40,245 nucleotides of DNA from contig JABBAU010000051.1 of the NCBI GenBank assembly GCA_018607785.1, forward strand, positions 1 through 40,245, in the 5' to 3' direction. Source of the stretch: Methylobacillus sp. GTDB lineage: Bacteria > Pseudomonadota > Gammaproteobacteria > Burkholderiales > Methylophilaceae. Under the pieces are notes generated by a model. That model was given only the letters and a program-made list of their open reading frames with translations. It made no database searches and was not told the origin of the DNA. The position numbers were made by a program, and so were the translations under genes. Of this stretch, positions 38,054-40,245 are shown one piece after another; the stretch's first letter is position 1, and the number at the start of each line of letters is the position of its first letter.

Positions 38054-39414
38054 TATTTTTTTCTCCATACCGTTCCTGCTGGGGTATCCTCGATCAAAAT
38101 ATTATTCTCTAACAAGTAATCTCTCAACTTATCTGCCGTAGCATAATCTTTTGACGCCTTGGCTTCATTTCTCTGTTTTATGAGAATTTCTACATCAATA
38201 CTTGCATTTGCATCGTCCTTTAAAAAAGTCTCCGCATCATGGCTTAAAACTCCCAAAATATTTCCTAACTTAACTAATAAATTTGCATCTTCAACAATTT
38301 TGTCTTTATTGATTTTCAAGGCTAACTCGAATAGCAAGGCTATTGCCTCTGGCGTATTAAAGTCATCATCAAGGGCTTTTTTAAATTGATTGGGAAACTT
38401 TTGATCCCAATTTATATTAAATGCTAAATCTATTTTAAAATTTCTAATACTTAAATAAAGTTTTGTTAATGCTTGCTTTGACTCTTCTAAATTTTTATTT
38501 GAAAAGTTTAACGGACTTCTATAGTGAGCTTTTAAAATAAAAAATCTAATAACTTCTGGTTGGTACTTTTGAAGAACACTTCTGATTGTGAAAAAATTAC
38601 CCAAAGACTTTGACATTTTTTCATCATCAATTTTAACAAATCCATTATGAATCCAATAATTAGCCATTTGGCAATTATTGACAGCCTCGGACTGTGCAAT
38701 TTCATTTTCATGATGTGGAAATTGAAGGTCTTGACCACCCCCATGAATATCAAAATTTTTCCCCAAGAGATTATTACTCATTGTTGAGCATTCAATGTGC
38801 CAGCCAGGTCTACCATTACCCCAAGGTGATTTCCAATAAGGCTCATTGGGTTTCGCAGACTTCCATAAAACAAAATCATTATTATCTTGTTTAAATTTAT
38901 CAACCTCCACTCTTGAACCTGCAATAAGATCCTTTAATGACTTCCCAGATAATTTTCCATAGTCATTAAATTTAGAAACTGCATAAAAAACATCATTATT
39001 ATCAGCTTTATATGCATAGCCCTTTGCAATTAAGTCCTCAATCATTTTTATCATCTCATCGATGTGCTCTGTAGCCCTCGGTTCTAATGAAGGACTTATG
39101 ACTCCAAGTTGAGCGGCATCATAATTCATCTCTTTAATGAAGTTTTCAGTTATAACTGAATAATCAACATTCTCATCAATCGCTTTTTTGATAATTTTAT
39201 CGTCAATATCTGTAATATTTCTTACATATTGCACCTTATAGCCACTTTCCCTTAGCCATCTTGTGATCATATCAAAAACAATCAAGACACGTGCGTGTCC
39301 TATGTGACAAAAGTCATAAACCGTCATTCCACAGACATACATCTTGACTTTATTAGGCTCAATAGATTTAAAAATTTCTTTTTTATTTTTTAAGGTGTTA
39401 TAAACTGAAAGCAT
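38053..39414 (-). CDS. cysS: Cysteinyl-tRNA synthetase
   Basis: Charges tRNA-Cys. The 453-residue class I synthetase has [21 protein letters not shown] (zinc Cys and HIGH, about residue 28-49), [17 protein letters not shown] and [15 protein letters not shown] (zinc ligands), and the loop [12 protein letters not shown] (about 264-275). Length matches the family. It is preceded on its strand by AGGAG well upstream of the ATG and by a plausible promoter at 39463-39491. It diverges from the cyclophilin genes, a conserved betaproteobacterial pairing. Confidence 0.97.
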   Translation of the reverse strand: MLSVYNTLKNKKEIFKSIEPNKVKMYVCGMTVYDFCHIGHARVLIVFDMITRWLRESGYKVQYVRNITDIDDKIIKKAIDENVDYSVITENFIKEMNYDAAQLGVISPSLEPRATEHIDEMIKMIEDLIAKGYAYKADNNDVFYAVSKFNDYGKLSGKSLKDLIAGSRVEVDKFKQDNNDFVLWKSAKPNEPYWKSPWGNGRPGWHIECSTMSNNLLGKNFDIHGGGQDLQFPHHENEIAQSEAVNNCQMANYWIHNGFVKIDDEKMSKSLGNFFTIRSVLQKYQPEVIRFFILKAHYRSPLNFSNKNLEESKQALTKLYLSIRNFKIDLAFNINWDQKFPNQFKKALDDDFNTPEAIALLFELALKINKDKIVEDANLLVKLGNILGVLSHDAETFLKDDANASIDVEILIKQRNEAKASKDYATADKLRDYLLENNILIEDTPAGTVWRKK

Positions 39415-39462
39415 AATAAATTTTGTTAAAGAAATTCTCCTCTTATTGGTAAACGAAACTTA

Positions 39463-39491
39463 TTTATGATAGATTTCGAATTGTAATTCAA
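39463..39491 (-). promoter_or_regulatory. Possible cysS promoter in the cysS / ppiA gap
   Basis: On the minus strand TTGAAT (39491-39486) and CATAAA (39468-39463) are 17 bases apart, about 50 bases before cysS. On the plus strand a TATAAC at 39496-39501 could serve ppiA but has no good -35. Weak pattern matches in an AT-rich gap. Confidence 0.35.
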
Positions 39492-39551
39492 AAATTATAA
39501 CATGCAGATTTGTGCTAACTACTCAACCTAAACTACTATTGGAGTGAAATT

Positions 39552-40115
39552 TTGAAACATATTTTTAAGCTTTATTTTATATTTTTATTATCTTTTACAA
39601 GTCTGAATATTTATGCAGAAGAAAATATCAAATTTGTTATAGATACTTCTAAAGGTAATATCGTTATTGAAACATACCCAAAGAAAGCCCCTATTACTGT
39701 GAAGAATTTTGAAAGCTATGTTAATAAAGGGTTTTATAACAATACTATCTTCCATCGAGTCATAGATGGCTTCATGATTCAAGGTGGTGGATTTACTAAA
39801 GATATGGCACAAAAACAAACAGATGCCCCTATTCAAAATGAAGCTAGCAATGGCCTTAAAAACGAAAAATACACTATAGCTATGGCTCGAACTCAAGATC
39901 CTGATTCAGCTTCATCACAGTTCTTTATTAATGTAAATAACAATAATTTCTTAGATTATCCAGGACAAGATGGCGCAGGTTATTGTGTATTTGGAAAAGT
40001 CATTGAAGGTCAAGATGTTGTTGATAAGATAGCTAAATTAAAGACTCGAGTTAAAAATGGAATGGGTGATGTACCCATCAAAACTGTTAAGATTAATTCA
40101 ATAAAGGTTAAATAA
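39552..40115 (+). CDS. ppiA: Periplasmic cyclophilin-type peptidyl-prolyl isomerase
   Basis: A cyclophilin that speeds proline isomerisation in periplasmic proteins. The 187-residue product has a signal peptide (hydrophobic residues about 7-20, cleavage after YA at residue 22) and the cyclophilin core with FHRVIDGFMIQGGGF (catalytic Arg), MARTQDPDSASSQFFINV and VFGKVIEGQDVVDKIA. The start is TTG at 39552, seven bases after GGAG. It lies three bases before a second cyclophilin gene. Codons 49-66 are identical at DNA level to the same part of that gene. Confidence 0.93.
   Translation: MKHIFKLYFIFLLSFTSLNIYAEENIKFVIDTSKGNIVIETYPKKAPITVKNFESYVNKGFYNNTIFHRVIDGFMIQGGGFTKDMAQKQTDAPIQNEASNGLKNEKYTIAMARTQDPDSASSQFFINVNNNNFLDYPGQDGAGYCVFGKVIEGQDVVDKIAKLKTRVKNGMGDVPIKTVKINSIKVK
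39696..39750 (+). repeat. 55-base exact direct repeat, copy 1 (inside ppiA)
   Basis: This copy covers ppiA codons 49-66 plus one base. It is identical over 55 bases to 40191-40245 in the same reading frame. Just upstream, three codons for A-P-I differ at every third position, so the left edge is sharp. Confidence 0.95.
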
Positions 40116-40118
40116 TTT

Positions 40119-40245
40119 ATGAGTACTGTTACATTAAAAACAAATCATGGTTCGATTCAAATAGAGCTTAATGAAGAGGCTGCTCCCATCACTGTGAAGA
40201 ATTTTGAAAGCTATGTTAATAAAGGGTTTTATAACAATACTATCT
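40119..40245 (+). CDS. ppiB: Cyclophilin-type peptidyl-prolyl isomerase, cytoplasmic (3' end missing)
   Basis: The first 42 codons of a second cyclophilin, cut by the window end. The visible part reads STVTLKTNHGSIQIELNEEAAP and then the same core as the preceding gene (TVKNFESYVNKGFYNNT). It has no signal peptide, so it is most likely the cytoplasmic PpiB, whose substrate range overlaps that of PpiA. ATG at 40119 lies three bases after the ppiA stop, so the two are probably co-translated. The ppiA-ppiB tandem opposite cysS is a known betaproteobacterial order. Confidence 0.88.
   Translation, partial: MSTVTLKTNHGSIQIELNEEAAPITVKNFESYVNKGFYNNTI
40191..40245 (+). repeat. 55-base exact direct repeat, copy 2 (inside ppiB, runs to window end)
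   Basis: Identical to 39696-39750, offset by 495 bases. The match continues to the last base of the window, so its true right edge is unknown. Confidence 0.95.

Noticed and set aside
38532-38753. Same-strand alternate-frame open reading frame inside cysS
   Set aside because: It is a frame shadow of conserved CysS motifs, with no independent evidence.

Overview
The window is an AT-rich stretch (about a third G+C by eye) of a streamlined Gram-negative chromosome. Nothing in it looks mobile. Outer-membrane and periplasmic genes (LptD, SurA, LptE, a periplasmic cyclophilin) show a diderm cell. The gene order (lptD-surA-pdxA-ksgA; leuS-lptE-holA-proA-nadD; grxC-secB-gpsA; rplU-rpmA-obgE-proB; coaE-zapD-yacG next to a Nudix/ThiE gene and argJ) is the arrangement I know from Betaproteobacteria, especially Methylophilaceae. 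My best guess is a small-genome aquatic methylotroph of the OM43 / Ca. Methylopumilus type. That placement is inferred from gene order and composition and was not tested by a search.

Layout: 1-11270 (+) holds outer-membrane biogenesis (lptD, surA), pdxA, ksgA, adk, leuS, lptE, holA, proA and nadD. 11243-15715 (-) is a compact biotin operon transcribed bioB-bioF-bioH-bioC-bioD. A perfect 8-bp inverted repeat of BirA-operator type lies between bioB and the divergent trmL. 15811-16275 (+) is trmL. 16279-18586 (-) is grxC, secB, an SH3 protein and gpsA. 18675-21411 (+) is gpmI and an EnvC-like amidase activator. 21414-27507 (-) is murJ-ribF-ileS-lspA-yjbQ. rpsT follows at 27681 (+). 27961-32392 (-) is rplU-rpmA, a terminator, then obgE-proB and purE-purK. 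32568-33536 (+) is ispB, then a small unknown gene (-). 33961-35877 (+) is coaE-zapD-yacG and a copper chaperone. 35884-39414 (-) is cysS-argJ and a Nudix-ThiE fusion. 39552 to the end (+) is a pair of cyclophilins, the second cut by the window end.

Almost all genes are core metabolism, translation or envelope functions. Many neighbours abut or overlap by 1-30 nt, including one convergent overlap (nadD/bioD), and roughly a quarter of the genes appear to start with GTG or TTG. No gene-free stretch exceeds about 170 bases; the longest is 27508-27680, which holds the rpsT promoter. I see no tRNA, rRNA, CRISPR array, insertion sequence, phage or toxin-antitoxin genes.

The most useful second-look items are four. 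The candidate BirA operator overlaps promoters on both strands. An exact 55-base repeat links the two cyclophilin genes and ends precisely at the window edge, which could be gene conversion or an assembly k-mer boundary. The Nudix-ThiE fusion has no well-placed standard start codon. One short gene has no recognisable family. I found no convincing new multi-gene system.
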